From Mycobacterium paragordonae (GTDB taxonomy: Bacteria; Actinomycetota; Actinomycetes; Mycobacteriales; Mycobacteriaceae), in contig NZ_CP025546.1 of assembly GCF_003614435.1 (NCBI RefSeq), forward strand, positions 248,001 through 312,000: 64,000 nt of DNA, written 5' to 3'. The notes under the pieces are model-generated. The model was not told where the DNA came from, did not search any database, and saw only the letters and a list, made by a program, of their open reading frames with translations. A program made the position numbers and the translations under genes. Of this stretch, positions 43,397-51,386 are shown one piece after another. The first letter of the stretch is position 1, and every line of letters begins with the position of its first letter.

Positions 43397-44227
43397 CTAG
43401 GCGCGCACCGCGACCGATGACAGTAGATCTGCCAGACGGTCAGGTTGGTCCAGCATCGAGAAGGTGCGCGCGCCCGCGATGACCTCCAAGCGCGCGTTCG
43501 GAATTGCCGCGGCGAGCCGGCGGCCGTCTTCGAGTTCGAAGAAGACGTCGTCACCCGACCAGGCGATGAGCGTCGGCTTGTCGAACTCGGGAAGCCGGGC
43601 GGCGACGCCGGTGGTCACCTCGGTGCGCATCGACAGCGAGAACTGGCGCAGATCCTCGGCGATCGCCGGATCGGACAGGCCCGGCTGCACCCAGGCCTGC
43701 GTCAGCGCGTCAATGTCACTGTGCGCCAGTCCTTCATAGGCCCGCTTGCGTGCGACGGGCGCCCGCACGGCCTGGGTTGCCGCGCGGAACACCTTCTTCG
43801 ACTTGGCCGCGAGGATGACCGGCTTGAGAATGGGCGGCGGGAAGTGCTCGAAGGCATCACAACTGGTCAGCACGAGCGCACCGAGTCGCTCCGGGTGGTG
43901 CACCGCGACCAGTTGGGTCACCACTCCGCCGGTGTCGTTGCCGACCAGCACCACGTCGTCAAGGTCAAGTGCGGCAAGGAAATCGGCCACCATGCCGGCG
44001 ACACCGGTGATGCTCCGGTCGGCGCCGGGTCGCAGCGGTTCAGGGTGGGCGCCGAGCGGCCAGGTGGGGGCGATACACCGCAAACCCCGACCGGCCAGGC
44101 GCTCGCTGACCTGGCGCCACAATTGGCCGCCCATCATGTACCCGTGCACGAACACCACGGGCCTGCCGTTTTCGGGTCCGGTTTCTTCGTAATGGATGGT
44201 TCCGGCGCTAATGTCGATCGTCGGCAT
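43397..44227 (-). CDS. Alpha/beta hydrolase, haloalkane dehalogenase/epoxide hydrolase-like
   Basis: 276 residues. The oxyanion motif is FVHGYMMGG and the nucleophile elbow GNDTGGVV carries Asp in place of Ser, as in epoxide hydrolases and dehalogenases. The acid residue is probably in IAWSGDDVFF. Where the catalytic His should lie the sequence reads GARTFSMLDQPDRL, with no His. It is convergent with the dipeptidase gene and divergent from a TetR gene, with an operator-like repeat between. Confidence 0.85.
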   Translation of the reverse strand: MPTIDISAGTIHYEETGPENGRPVVFVHGYMMGGQLWRQVSERLAGRGLRCIAPTWPLGAHPEPLRPGADRSITGVAGMVADFLAALDLDDVVLVGNDTGGVVTQLVAVHHPERLGALVLTSCDAFEHFPPPILKPVILAAKSKKVFRAATQAVRAPVARKRAYEGLAHSDIDALTQAWVQPGLSDPAIAEDLRQFSLSMRTEVTTGVAARLPEFDKPTLIAWSGDDVFFELEDGRRLAAAIPNARLEVIAGARTFSMLDQPDRLADLLSSVAVRA

Positions 44228-44251
44228 GAACGGCTCCTAGTAGAGAGAGAT

Positions 44252-44276
44252 TTACAAACAGTCTGTCTGTTCGTAA
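44252..44276. promoter_or_regulatory. TetR operator candidate between alpha/beta hydrolase and TetR
   Basis: TTAC (44252-44255) mirrors GTAA (44273-44276) and AACAG (44257-44261) mirrors CTGTT (44267-44271), with one unmatched pair and a TCTGT centre. The site lies between the two divergent start codons at 44227 and 44293. Confidence 0.6.
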
Positions 44277-44292
44277 GTTACCAACAGGTTGT

Positions 44293-44898
44293 ATGGAAAT
44301 CAAGAGACGCACTCAGGAGGAGCGCTCCGCGGCAACCCGCGAGGCGCTGATCTTGGCTGCCCGCAAGCTGTGGGGCCTGCGCGGCTACGCCGAAGTCGGT
44401 ACCCCGGAGATCGCCACCGAGGCCGGGGTCACCCGGGGTGCCATGTATCACCAATTCGCCGACAAGGCAGCACTATTCGGCGCGGTGGTGGAGGCGGTGG
44501 AGCTCGACGTGATGACGCGGATGGCCACGCTGGTGGCCTCGTCAGGAGCCGCCGGCCCGGCCGACATGATTCGCGCCGCGGTGGACGCCTGGCTCGACGT
44601 GTCCGGGGATCCGGAGGTGCGCCAGTTGATCCTGCTGGACGCACCAGCGGTGCTGGGCTGGGCCGCCTTCCGCGACGTTGCCCAGCGCTACAGCCTGGGC
44701 ATGACCGAACAGTTGATCACCGAGGCGATCAAGGCGGGCCAGCTGGCGCGACTGCCGGTGCGCCCTTTGGCGACCGTGCTGATCGGCGCACTCGACGAGG
44801 CGGCGATGGCGGTCGCCACCGCCGAGGATCAGCAGAAGACCCGCGCGGAGATCGGCCAGGTATTGCACCGGCTCATCGACGGGATGCTCGAGGGGTAA
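44293..44898 (+). CDS. TetR-family transcriptional regulator
   Basis: A 201-residue protein. The helix-turn-helix is GTPEIATEAGVTRGAMYHQF (about residues 36-55) followed by ADKAALFGAV, as in AcrR-like members. The C-terminal half (about 80-200) is the ligand domain. It is divergent from the alpha/beta hydrolase and probably represses it through the palindrome at 44252-44276. Its end overlaps the convergent LysR gene by 26 bp. Confidence 0.92.
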   Translation: MEIKRRTQEERSAATREALILAARKLWGLRGYAEVGTPEIATEAGVTRGAMYHQFADKAALFGAVVEAVELDVMTRMATLVASSGAAGPADMIRAAVDAWLDVSGDPEVRQLILLDAPAVLGWAAFRDVAQRYSLGMTEQLITEAIKAGQLARLPVRPLATVLIGALDEAAMAVATAEDQQKTRAEIGQVLHRLIDGMLEG

Positions 44899-45829
44899 CA
44901 CCCAACTGCGGATAGTGCCCACGCAGGTCGTCCAGGTATTGCGGTACCGCCGCAGCCGCGACGTGCAAAAAGCCACGCACGCCGGGGGACTGGTTCACAG
45001 TGCGCCACGCCAGCGCCAGCGGCCGGTGGGGCAATTGCCCCTCTAGTGGGACGAATCGCACCCCGGTGCGGCCCAGATTGACGAAAGACGTTGGTAGCAA
45101 GGCTATGCCGGCTCCCGATGCGACCAACGCAAGGATCGTCTGGATGCGCGGAACTTCGTCGACGATCGGCGGTTCGATCTCGTACATCCGGAACAGCTCG
45201 ATGACGTCGCCGTAGGTGGTGGCTGCCGCGGCTCGTGTCCACAGGATCATCGGTTCGTGCGCCAGCAGTGCCGGCTCGATCCGTTGTTGGTCAGCCAGTG
45301 CATGGTCCTCGCACACGACCGCGGCCAGCGGATCGTCGATGAGCGGCTGGACGGTCAATGACGGTTCGTCGACCGGGCCGCGCAGCAGTGCGACGTCGAT
45401 GCGGTGGGAGATCAGTTGCTCCACCTGCTCGACGCTGTTCAGTTCGCTGAGTTCGAGCCGCACGTCCGGGAATTGCCGCCGGTGTGCCCGCATCACGTAT
45501 GGCAGCACCCCGTCGACCGCCGCCTGCAGGGCCCCGATGCGCAGCTGGCCGAGCTGCCCGGTGGCAGCCCGGCGCGCCGCCGCGAAAGCCCGCTCGGCGT
45601 GGGTGAGCGCAAGCTGTGCCTCGTCGAACAGCGCTCTGCCCGCATCGGTGAGCTCGATCGGGCGCCGCGACCGGTCGATGAGCTCGGCGCCCAACTGACG
45701 CTCCAGCTTCTGAATCTGCTGACTCAATGGTGGCTGCGCGATGTGCAACCGCTCCGCGGCGCGCCCGAAATGGCGTTCCTCGGCCACCGTCACGAAGTAG
45801 CGAAGCAGTCGCAGCTCCGGATCGGCCAT
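44873..45829 (-). CDS. LysR-family transcriptional regulator
   Basis: 318 residues. The N-terminal winged helix reads LRYFVTVAEERHFGRAAERL and IAQPPLSQQIQKLERQLGAE, the classic LysR signature. A periplasmic-binding-type effector domain follows (residues about 90-300). It is divergent from the operon with the UGSC-type protein and CoA-transferase and presumably activates it in response to the substrate. Its start codon overlaps a palindrome, TATAT/ATATA, at 45829-45843. Confidence 0.93.
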   Translation of the reverse strand: MADPELRLLRYFVTVAEERHFGRAAERLHIAQPPLSQQIQKLERQLGAELIDRSRRPIELTDAGRALFDEAQLALTHAERAFAAARRAATGQLGQLRIGALQAAVDGVLPYVMRAHRRQFPDVRLELSELNSVEQVEQLISHRIDVALLRGPVDEPSLTVQPLIDDPLAAVVCEDHALADQQRIEPALLAHEPMILWTRAAAATTYGDVIELFRMYEIEPPIVDEVPRIQTILALVASGAGIALLPTSFVNLGRTGVRFVPLEGQLPHRPLALAWRTVNQSPGVRGFLHVAAAAVPQYLDDLRGHYPQLGVTPRASRR

Positions 45830-45843
45830 ATATACAGCATATA
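45829..45843. promoter_or_regulatory. LysR binding-site candidate
   Basis: TATAT (45829-45833) and ATATA (45839-45843) are perfect inverted arms around ACAGC in the 93-bp LysR/UGSC-operon divergent region. A second pair, CCGGA (45852-45856) and TCCGG (45879-45883), lies beside it. LysR sites usually have a T-N11-A core inside a short dyad, so this is only a candidate. Confidence 0.4.
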
Positions 45844-45922
45844 AATGATGACCGGATATGTCTTGGACTGCGATGATGTCCGGGATTTACGGTTGCCCCA
45901 GCAGAGTTAAGGAGGCAACACC

Positions 45923-47036
45923 ATGACCGCAGTGATCGCCGCGGAACGCGATCTTGTCGAGCATTACTTCGACCAACCGTGGAGTGACGGACTTCCCGTC
46001 GTCCCGCCCACCCCGGCCCGGGTGGCCGCGGTGCTGGACGTGCTGGGGGGAGAGGCCGACGACTTCGTCGCCCGGATCCCGCCGCGATGGGGCAGCCTGA
46101 CCAATGAACTGCTGGCCGTCAACATGGTGATGGCCGGCTGCAAACCCGAGTACGCGCCAGTGGTGCGCGCGGCGGTGCTCGCCATGGCCGACCCGCGATT
46201 CAATCTCAACGGCATTCAGGCCACCACGCATGTGGTCGCTCCGTTGATCGTCGTCAACGGCCCCATCGCACGGCAGATCGGAATGAATTGCGGCGGGAAC
46301 GTTTTCGGCTCGGGCAACCGAGCCAATGCGACCATCGGCCGCGCGGTGCGGCTGATCCTGCTCAGCGTCGGCGGCGGCATCCCCGGCGAACTCGACAAGA
46401 GCACGCTGGGTCACCCCGGCAAGTACACCTTCTGCATTGCCGAGAACGAGGAGGCCAGCCCGTGGGCGCCCTATCACGTCGAGCACGGCTACGCCCCCGG
46501 CGACAGCACCGTACTGGTGATCGGCGCCGAAGCCCCGCACAGCGTGACCAATCACATCTCCGATGACCCACAGGGGGATCCTGGATTCGATCGCCTCGGC
46601 GATGAGCACTATTGCGCACAACAACGCCGTGCTCGGCGGTTCCTGCACCGTGGTCATCGGAGTCGAGCATGCCCGCACCATCGCCTCGTTCGGCTGGTCA
46701 CGCGACGACGTACGGCGCTACCTGTGGCTCAACGGCACCAACTCCTGGGACGAGGTCAGCTACGGCGACCGTTACGCACCTCCGGGCGCACGGACCTACA
46801 ACCGCAATCTGCCCAAGTGGTATCCCCGGGAGGCGGGCCGGCAGGTCCCGATCGTCTTCACCCCGGACGACATCCACCTGCTCGTCGCCGGCGGGTCCGC
46901 CGGCCGGTTCTCCGCGTTCCTGCCGGGGTGGAGCACCGCGACGACGCCGGTGTTGCGAGCGGTTGACGACACCGCCGCCGCCCTGACCGGCGACGCCCGC
47001 GAATTGGACTGCTCCGACGGCGCCTGTCGGCTGTAG
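45923..47036 (+). pseudogene. Conserved protein of the UGSC operon, interrupted by a one-base frameshift
   Basis: The protein reads from ATG 45923 (AAGGAGG 7 bp upstream) as MTAVIAAERDLVEHYF to SVTNHISDDPQ. It then continues in the next frame as GILDSIASAMSTIAHNN to a natural end ELDCSDGACRL at 47036. The switch falls at the G run 46573-46577, where one extra base breaks the frame; deleting it gives one protein of about 370 residues. The first frame stays open to 46966 only as random GC-rich sequence. I do not recognise a named domain. The C-terminal CSDGAC could be redox-active. Whether this is a mutation, a sequencing error or programmed shifting cannot be told here. Confidence 0.75.
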
Positions 47037-47058
47037 AGAATCTAGGAAGGAAAATTCA

Positions 47059-47622
47059 GTGACTTATTTCGAGACTGATTTCGTCTATGACCCCTGTGGT
47101 GTGGTCGAGGTGACGGCCGTGCCGACGGCGCCCCGCCCGAGCCGCACCGAGGGTCTCCGCTTGGCCGTGCTGAGCAACACCAAATGGAATGCGGCCAAGT
47201 TGCTTCGCGCAACCGTCCGCGAGTTGGCCTCAGGCGGAATGATTTTCGCGAGCGTCACCTACTACGACAAGCACCACTTCTCCTCTGACGCCAGTCCCGA
47301 ACTGATCGCCCAGATCGCCGCCGAGAGCGACGTCGCCCTCACCGCGATCGGTGACTGCGGCTCCTGCTGCTCGGCGTGCGTCAACGACGCGGTGCGGCTG
47401 GAGCAGGCGGGGATCCCGACCGTCGCCATCGTGACAACGGAATTCGAACTCGAGGCCCGTCTGCAGCGTGAGGCGCGGGGCATGGCGGGGCTGGAACCCG
47501 CCGTAGCCACACATCCGATCAGCAGCCTGACGCTCGAACAGCTCGACGGCCGGGCCGCCGAGATCGCCCCGCAGGCGCGGCGTATCTGGTTCGGCCCGGC
47601 GATGGCCGACGCAGTCGCATGA
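47059..47622 (+). CDS. UGSC-family (seleno)protein homologue, cysteine form
   Basis: 187 residues from GTG 47059, with AGGAAGG 8 bp upstream. Residues 98-111 read GDCGSCCSACVNDA. The CGSC at 100-103 corresponds to the UGSC motif in which many relatives carry selenocysteine at the first position; here the codon is TGC, ordinary Cys. Other features are LRLAVLSNTKWNAAKLLRA and VAIVTTEFELEARL. The fold looks like an alpha/beta domain with a redox pair. No biochemical role is established for the family. It lies 22 bp after the frameshifted gene and overlaps the CoA-transferase start by 4 bp (ATGA). Confidence 0.8.
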   Translation: MTYFETDFVYDPCGVVEVTAVPTAPRPSRTEGLRLAVLSNTKWNAAKLLRATVRELASGGMIFASVTYYDKHHFSSDASPELIAQIAAESDVALTAIGDCGSCCSACVNDAVRLEQAGIPTVAIVTTEFELEARLQREARGMAGLEPAVATHPISSLTLEQLDGRAAEIAPQARRIWFGPAMADAVA

Positions 47623-48833
47623 CCGGGAATGCGTCGCTGTCGTCGATAGTGGTCGCGGACTTCTCCCGGGTACTCGCCGGACCCTTCTGCACGATGACCC
47701 TCGGTGACCTCGGTGCCGAGATCGTGAAGGTGGAGCGACCCGGCGGCGACGACACCCGGGCGTGGGGACCGCCGTTCGTCGACGGCCAGAGCACCTACTA
47801 CCTCGGCGTCAACCGCAACAAGCGCAGCATCGTGCTCGACCTCGATGACGCCGACGACCTCAGGCTCGCAACGGAACTCGCGCAAAGCGCCGATGTGGTG
47901 GTGGAGAACTTCCGGCCGGGCACCATGGCGCGGTTCGGCCTCGACGAACCAACCTTGCGGCGCAGGAACCCAGGCCTGGTGTACTGCAGCATCTCGGCGT
48001 TCGGGACCGGCGCGGGGCGGCAACTGGCGGGCTACGACCTGCTCCTGCAGGCGGTCGGCGGCCTGATGAGCATCACCGGACCCGACGACGACCATCCGAC
48101 CAAGGTCGGGGTGGCGCTGGTGGATGTGCTGGCGGGGCTGTTCGCCACGGTCGGCATCCTGGCGGCGCTGCGCGAGCGCGACCGCAGCGGACTCGGACAG
48201 CACGTCGAGGTCAACCTGATGTCGTCCCTGCTGGCCGCGCTTGCCAACCAATCGGCCAGTTATGTTCTGGCCGGGGAGATTCCGCGCGCGATGGGTAACG
48301 GACACGCCAGCATCGCCCCGTACGACAGTTACGCGACCGGCGACGGGACCATCGTGCTGGCGGTGGGCAACGACAAGCAGTTCCGTGCACTGTGTGGCGC
48401 CCTAGGCATTCCCGAGCTGGCGTGCGATCCGCGCTTCCGCAGCAACGAACGACGCGTGGGCAACCGGGCGTCGTTGCGCGAGCACCTGGAAGGTGCCTTG
48501 GCGTCCGGATCGGCGGCCTACTGGACGAGAACGCTTCCGGCGCTGGGCATTCCCGCTGGGGCGGTGAACAACATCGGTCAGGCTTTCACGCTCGCCGATG
48601 AGTTGGGGTTGCAGCCGATCCGCCACACCGACGACGGTGTCAGTCTGGGCCGGCAGGTCGCCAGCCCGATCAGCTTGTCCGCGACGCCGGTGACCTACCG
48701 CACCAGAGCACCGAGGCTGGGCGAGCACAGCGCTGAGATCCGCGGGTCACTTCACCGTGGCGATGGTCCGGCGCGCCAGTTCGGTGGCGATGTCGCACGG
48801 GTTGGGGAACGGTTTTCGGACGAATTGTATTGA
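47619..48833 (+). CDS. Family III CoA-transferase (CaiB/BaiF)
   Basis: 404 residues. VADFSRVLAGPFCTMTLGDL (about 12-31) and GAEIVKVERPGGDDTR are the family start, ADVVVENFRPGTMARFGLD the CoA-binding region, and LGEHSAEIRG a usual near-end element. At the usual Asp nucleophile the sequence is VEVNLMSSLL, with Ser. About 25 residues beyond the normal C-terminus are encoded antisense to the convergent lipoprotein gene (87-bp overlap). Start ATG 47619 is coupled to the UGSC gene, so the enzyme probably activates the operon's substrate as a CoA ester. Confidence 0.87.
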   Translation: MTGNASLSSIVVADFSRVLAGPFCTMTLGDLGAEIVKVERPGGDDTRAWGPPFVDGQSTYYLGVNRNKRSIVLDLDDADDLRLATELAQSADVVVENFRPGTMARFGLDEPTLRRRNPGLVYCSISAFGTGAGRQLAGYDLLLQAVGGLMSITGPDDDHPTKVGVALVDVLAGLFATVGILAALRERDRSGLGQHVEVNLMSSLLAALANQSASYVLAGEIPRAMGNGHASIAPYDSYATGDGTIVLAVGNDKQFRALCGALGIPELACDPRFRSNERRVGNRASLREHLEGALASGSAAYWTRTLPALGIPAGAVNNIGQAFTLADELGLQPIRHTDDGVSLGRQVASPISLSATPVTYRTRAPRLGEHSAEIRGSLHRGDGPARQFGGDVARVGERFSDELY

Positions 48834-49298
48834 CCACTCGAAGAAGTCGTCCTGGTACTGGATGGAGACATCGCAGAGCCGGGTACCGAGCCGGTCGGTG
48901 GCGACCGCGATGTACCCGCCGTGGCCGTCGATGTTGATGTCGTTGACGGTGGTCCGGCTCAGATCCTCGTTCTTTCGTTCCCGCCCGATGGGGCTGCCGC
49001 GAAACCAGCTGAACGAGAACCACGGTCCGGAGATGCTGCCGTTCACCAGCCACTGACATCCGACCGCGTTGCGTGCCGTGACCACCAGTCCCGCAACGCC
49101 GGTCAGCTGTGCGAGGGTCTGGTCACTGACGCCCCCGCACTCGGGGAAGAACGGGCCGTGGGTGGCCTGCTTCGAGGACGGCGCGGCGGACGAGGAGGGG
49201 TGCTGGCCGGCCCCGCCTGAACCGCCCGCGCACGCGGCCACCAGCGGCAGCATCGCCACCAGGGCGGGCACCAGCAGGCGCTTGTGAAACGCGCTCAT
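48747..49298 (-). CDS. DUF3558-family lipoprotein
   Basis: 183 residues. The signal peptide ends PLVAACAGG, a lipobox with Cys at about residue 23, followed by a low-complexity Ser/Gly linker. The mature domain has FFPECGGVSD, AVGCQWLVNG, WFSFSWFRGSPIGRERKNED and NPCDIATELA, as in LprB/LprC-type DUF3558 lipoproteins of mycobacteria. Function unknown; it should be anchored outside the membrane. It overlaps the PaaX stop by 4 bp and so appears to be co-translated with that regulator, an odd pair. Confidence 0.87.
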   Translation of the reverse strand: MSAFHKRLLVPALVAMLPLVAACAGGSGGAGQHPSSSAAPSSKQATHGPFFPECGGVSDQTLAQLTGVAGLVVTARNAVGCQWLVNGSISGPWFSFSWFRGSPIGRERKNEDLSRTTVNDINIDGHGGYIAVATDRLGTRLCDVSIQYQDDFFEWSIQFVRKPFPNPCDIATELARRTIATVK

Positions 49299-50098
49299 CC
49301 GTCGAACACCTTGTTCATCCGCTTCTTGAAGGAATCGTCGAACAGGCGGTAGGTGCTGCGCAATGCGTTGCCCGGCCAGTGATCTTCCACCAGCTCGGCG
49401 GGCAGCAGCGGATCGAGCTGAAGGTGGCGGACCACTGCGATCGACAGCGCGAACTCGTAGGCGAAGTTCTCGGCCGAATTGTCTCGGGAGTCGCCGGACA
49501 GGGCGACCTCCATGGCGCCGATGAGTGCCCTGGCATCGTCCGCCCAGCCGTCGAGGGCGAACAACGAGCGCATCTTGTCAGCCGTGATGTCGGTGGCCGC
49601 GCCGTGAAAATGCGTGCATTGCCGGTCCAGGACCGCGCGCGACGCGGAAAGACGTTGCGGGTCAAGGTTGTCCGGACGGATCCAGACGCCCTCGCGGAAA
49701 TCGGCCAGATGCAGTGCCGTCGCGGCCTTGCGCAGTTCCAGTCGATCCGCCGCGGTGCGGCGCTCCACTGAGACGATCGCCAGTTCCCAGGTGCCGTCCC
49801 AGTCAGTGACATCGTCGATCCGATAAGCCTCATCGACGCGCTGGCGCCGCTCGGCCAACCGGCCGGCCAGTGCGTAACTGCCGTCGTCCCCACTGAGTTC
49901 GCCGTTGGAGACCATCCGCCACAGGCAGGTGCGGGCGGCGCCGTCACTGATGCCGAACAGGGACGCGAACGCGACGAGGTTCGACACCGGCAGCCGGGCC
50001 TCATCGGAACCCAGCAATGCCGATGCCAGCACCGAGCGTGCGCTGAGCGGCCGGTCGCCGATCAGTTCGCGCACCCGAGATTCGGACACGGCGGGCAT
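49295..50098 (-). CDS. PaaX-family transcriptional regulator
   Basis: About 267 residues. SARSVLASALLGSDEARLPV and VAFASLFGISDGAARTCLWR form the PaaX N-terminal winged helix, with GSYALAGRLAERRQRVDEAY as the linker typical of the family. PaaX proteins repress phenylacetate-type catabolism and bind aryl-CoA. The frame is open to 50257 but ATG 50098 gives the conserved start. It is divergent from a Rieske oxygenase; inverted copies of GTATCAC flank that promoter and are candidate binding sites. Confidence 0.86.
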   Translation of the reverse strand: MPAVSESRVRELIGDRPLSARSVLASALLGSDEARLPVSNLVAFASLFGISDGAARTCLWRMVSNGELSGDDGSYALAGRLAERRQRVDEAYRIDDVTDWDGTWELAIVSVERRTAADRLELRKAATALHLADFREGVWIRPDNLDPQRLSASRAVLDRQCTHFHGAATDITADKMRSLFALDGWADDARALIGAMEVALSGDSRDNSAENFAYEFALSIAVVRHLQLDPLLPAELVEDHWPGNALRSTYRLFDDSFKKRMNKVFDG

Positions 50099-50124
50099 TG
50101 GTACATCTTCCCCGATCAGACCCG

Positions 50125-50166
50125 GTATCACTAAATCATTGACGTGTGACATGGAAACTGTGATAC
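50125..50166. promoter_or_regulatory. Inverted repeat around the Rieske promoter (PaaX operator candidate)
   Basis: GTATCAC (50125-50131) and GTGATAC (50160-50166) are exact inverted copies 28 bp apart. They flank the -35 and overlap the -10 of the promoter at 50139-50167, so a bound repressor would block it. Confidence 0.5.
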
Positions 50167-50167
50167 T
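50139..50167 (+). promoter_or_regulatory. Sigma-A-like promoter of the Rieske oxygenase gene
   Basis: TTGACG (50139-50144) and GATACT (50162-50167) are spaced 17 bp apart. GTG 50175 lies 7 bp after the -10, so the transcript would start at or next to the start codon (leaderless), which decides the start over ATG 50151 and the longer open frame. Confidence 0.65.
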
Positions 50168-50174
50168 AACGGGC

Positions 50175-51386
50175 GTGGCCTCCCCGACGAAGCCGTTGAT
50201 CGCCGACGATATCGAGATCGTCCGGCGGATACTGGCCCATATCGACGCGGGCACCACCGACGAAGGCCCCTCGTGGCGCGAGCCGGTGGAAAACTATTTG
50301 GACACAACCCGATTCGGGCGCGAAATGCGGTTGCTGCGGGCCATGCCGAGCGTTTTCCTGCCGTCGGCGGCCATCCCCGATCCGGGTGACCACGCCGAGC
50401 GAGCGGCGTTCGGGGTGCCGTTGTTCGCGGTGCGCGGGCGCGATCGGCGTGCGCGGGTGTTCCGCAATGCGTGCCGGCATCGAGGGTTTGCTCTCGTCGA
50501 GGGCGCCGGATGCGCGCATGCCCTGGTGTGCCGCTACCACGGCTGGACGTACCGGCTGGACGGGTCGCTCGCCCACGTACCGCACCAGGAGGCGTTTCCC
50601 GATCTCGACGTGCCGGCCCGGGGCTTGGTCGAGGTGAACAGCCACGAAGTGGACGGGTTGATCGTCATCGAGGCGCTGGATTCCGCTCTTGAACCGCGTG
50701 ACGACGCGCTGGCGTGGTTGACCGACGGGACGCCGCGGCGTGACAAGCTGCTGCCGGCACAACGACTGGTGTATGTCGACAGCACGGTGCGCCGAATGAA
50801 CTGGAAGGTCCTCGTCGAGCAGTTCCTGGAGGGCTACCACATCCGGTCGACCCACAAGGACACCTTCTTCCCGCTGCAGTACGACGACCTCAACGTGGTC
50901 GAGATGTTCGGCCCGAATTGCCGTCTGACGTTCCCCTACCGCAACATTGAGCGGTTGCGCGACCGTCCGGAAAGCACCTGGACGACGGACGCCCGGGTGA
51001 CGTACCTGTATCAGCTCTTTCCGAACGTGATGCTGGCGACGTTCCCGGACCTGATGCTGATGATCGTGGTCGACCCGGTCGATGTCGAACGCAGCACCGT
51101 CACCATTTATTCGATGGCCCGCCCCGAGCTGGCCGAGCGCGCGAATAGTGCTGACGGACAGTACAACCCGGCCGCCGTGGGCACGTTGATCGCGCGCGGC
51201 TCGGTGGAGGACAATGAGATGTCCGAGGGTGTCCAGCGCGGATTGAGCTCAGGCGCAAATGCTTTCGTCGAATTCGGCCGGCACGAAAGTGCGGCCGGCC
51301 ATTTCCACGCCGTACTCGACGAGCGCCTGGCCCGGTACGCCGGCGACGGGAGCGCGCGGGATCTCAGCGGGATATTGAGTTCGTGA
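50175..51386 (+). CDS. Rieske non-haem iron oxygenase, alpha subunit
   Basis: About 403 residues. The Rieske ligands are in CRHRGFAL and CRYHGWTY; the iron site is in LEGYHIRSTHKDTFF (two His) with the Asp further on. MNWKVLVEQFLEGYH is typical of the alpha-subunit family acting on quaternary amines or aromatics. The long open frame from 49905 covers the PaaX antisense region and is rejected. The leaderless GTG 50175 is preferred. It is divergent from PaaX, and its 3' end overlaps the convergent glycosyltransferase by 23 bp. Confidence 0.88.
   Translation: MASPTKPLIADDIEIVRRILAHIDAGTTDEGPSWREPVENYLDTTRFGREMRLLRAMPSVFLPSAAIPDPGDHAERAAFGVPLFAVRGRDRRARVFRNACRHRGFALVEGAGCAHALVCRYHGWTYRLDGSLAHVPHQEAFPDLDVPARGLVEVNSHEVDGLIVIEALDSALEPRDDALAWLTDGTPRRDKLLPAQRLVYVDSTVRRMNWKVLVEQFLEGYHIRSTHKDTFFPLQYDDLNVVEMFGPNCRLTFPYRNIERLRDRPESTWTTDARVTYLYQLFPNVMLATFPDLMLMIVVDPVDVERSTVTIYSMARPELAERANSADGQYNPAAVGTLIARGSVEDNEMSEGVQRGLSSGANAFVEFGRHESAAGHFHAVLDERLARYAGDGSARDLSGILSS

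Noticed and set aside
45923..46966. The 347-residue open frame as an intact gene
   Set aside because: After about residue 217 it becomes Arg-rich, typical of an out-of-frame GC-rich reading; the true continuation is in the next frame.
49905..50174. N-terminal extension of the second Rieske protein
   Set aside because: It is antisense to PaaX and has no domain; the promoter at 50139-50167 starts transcription after it.
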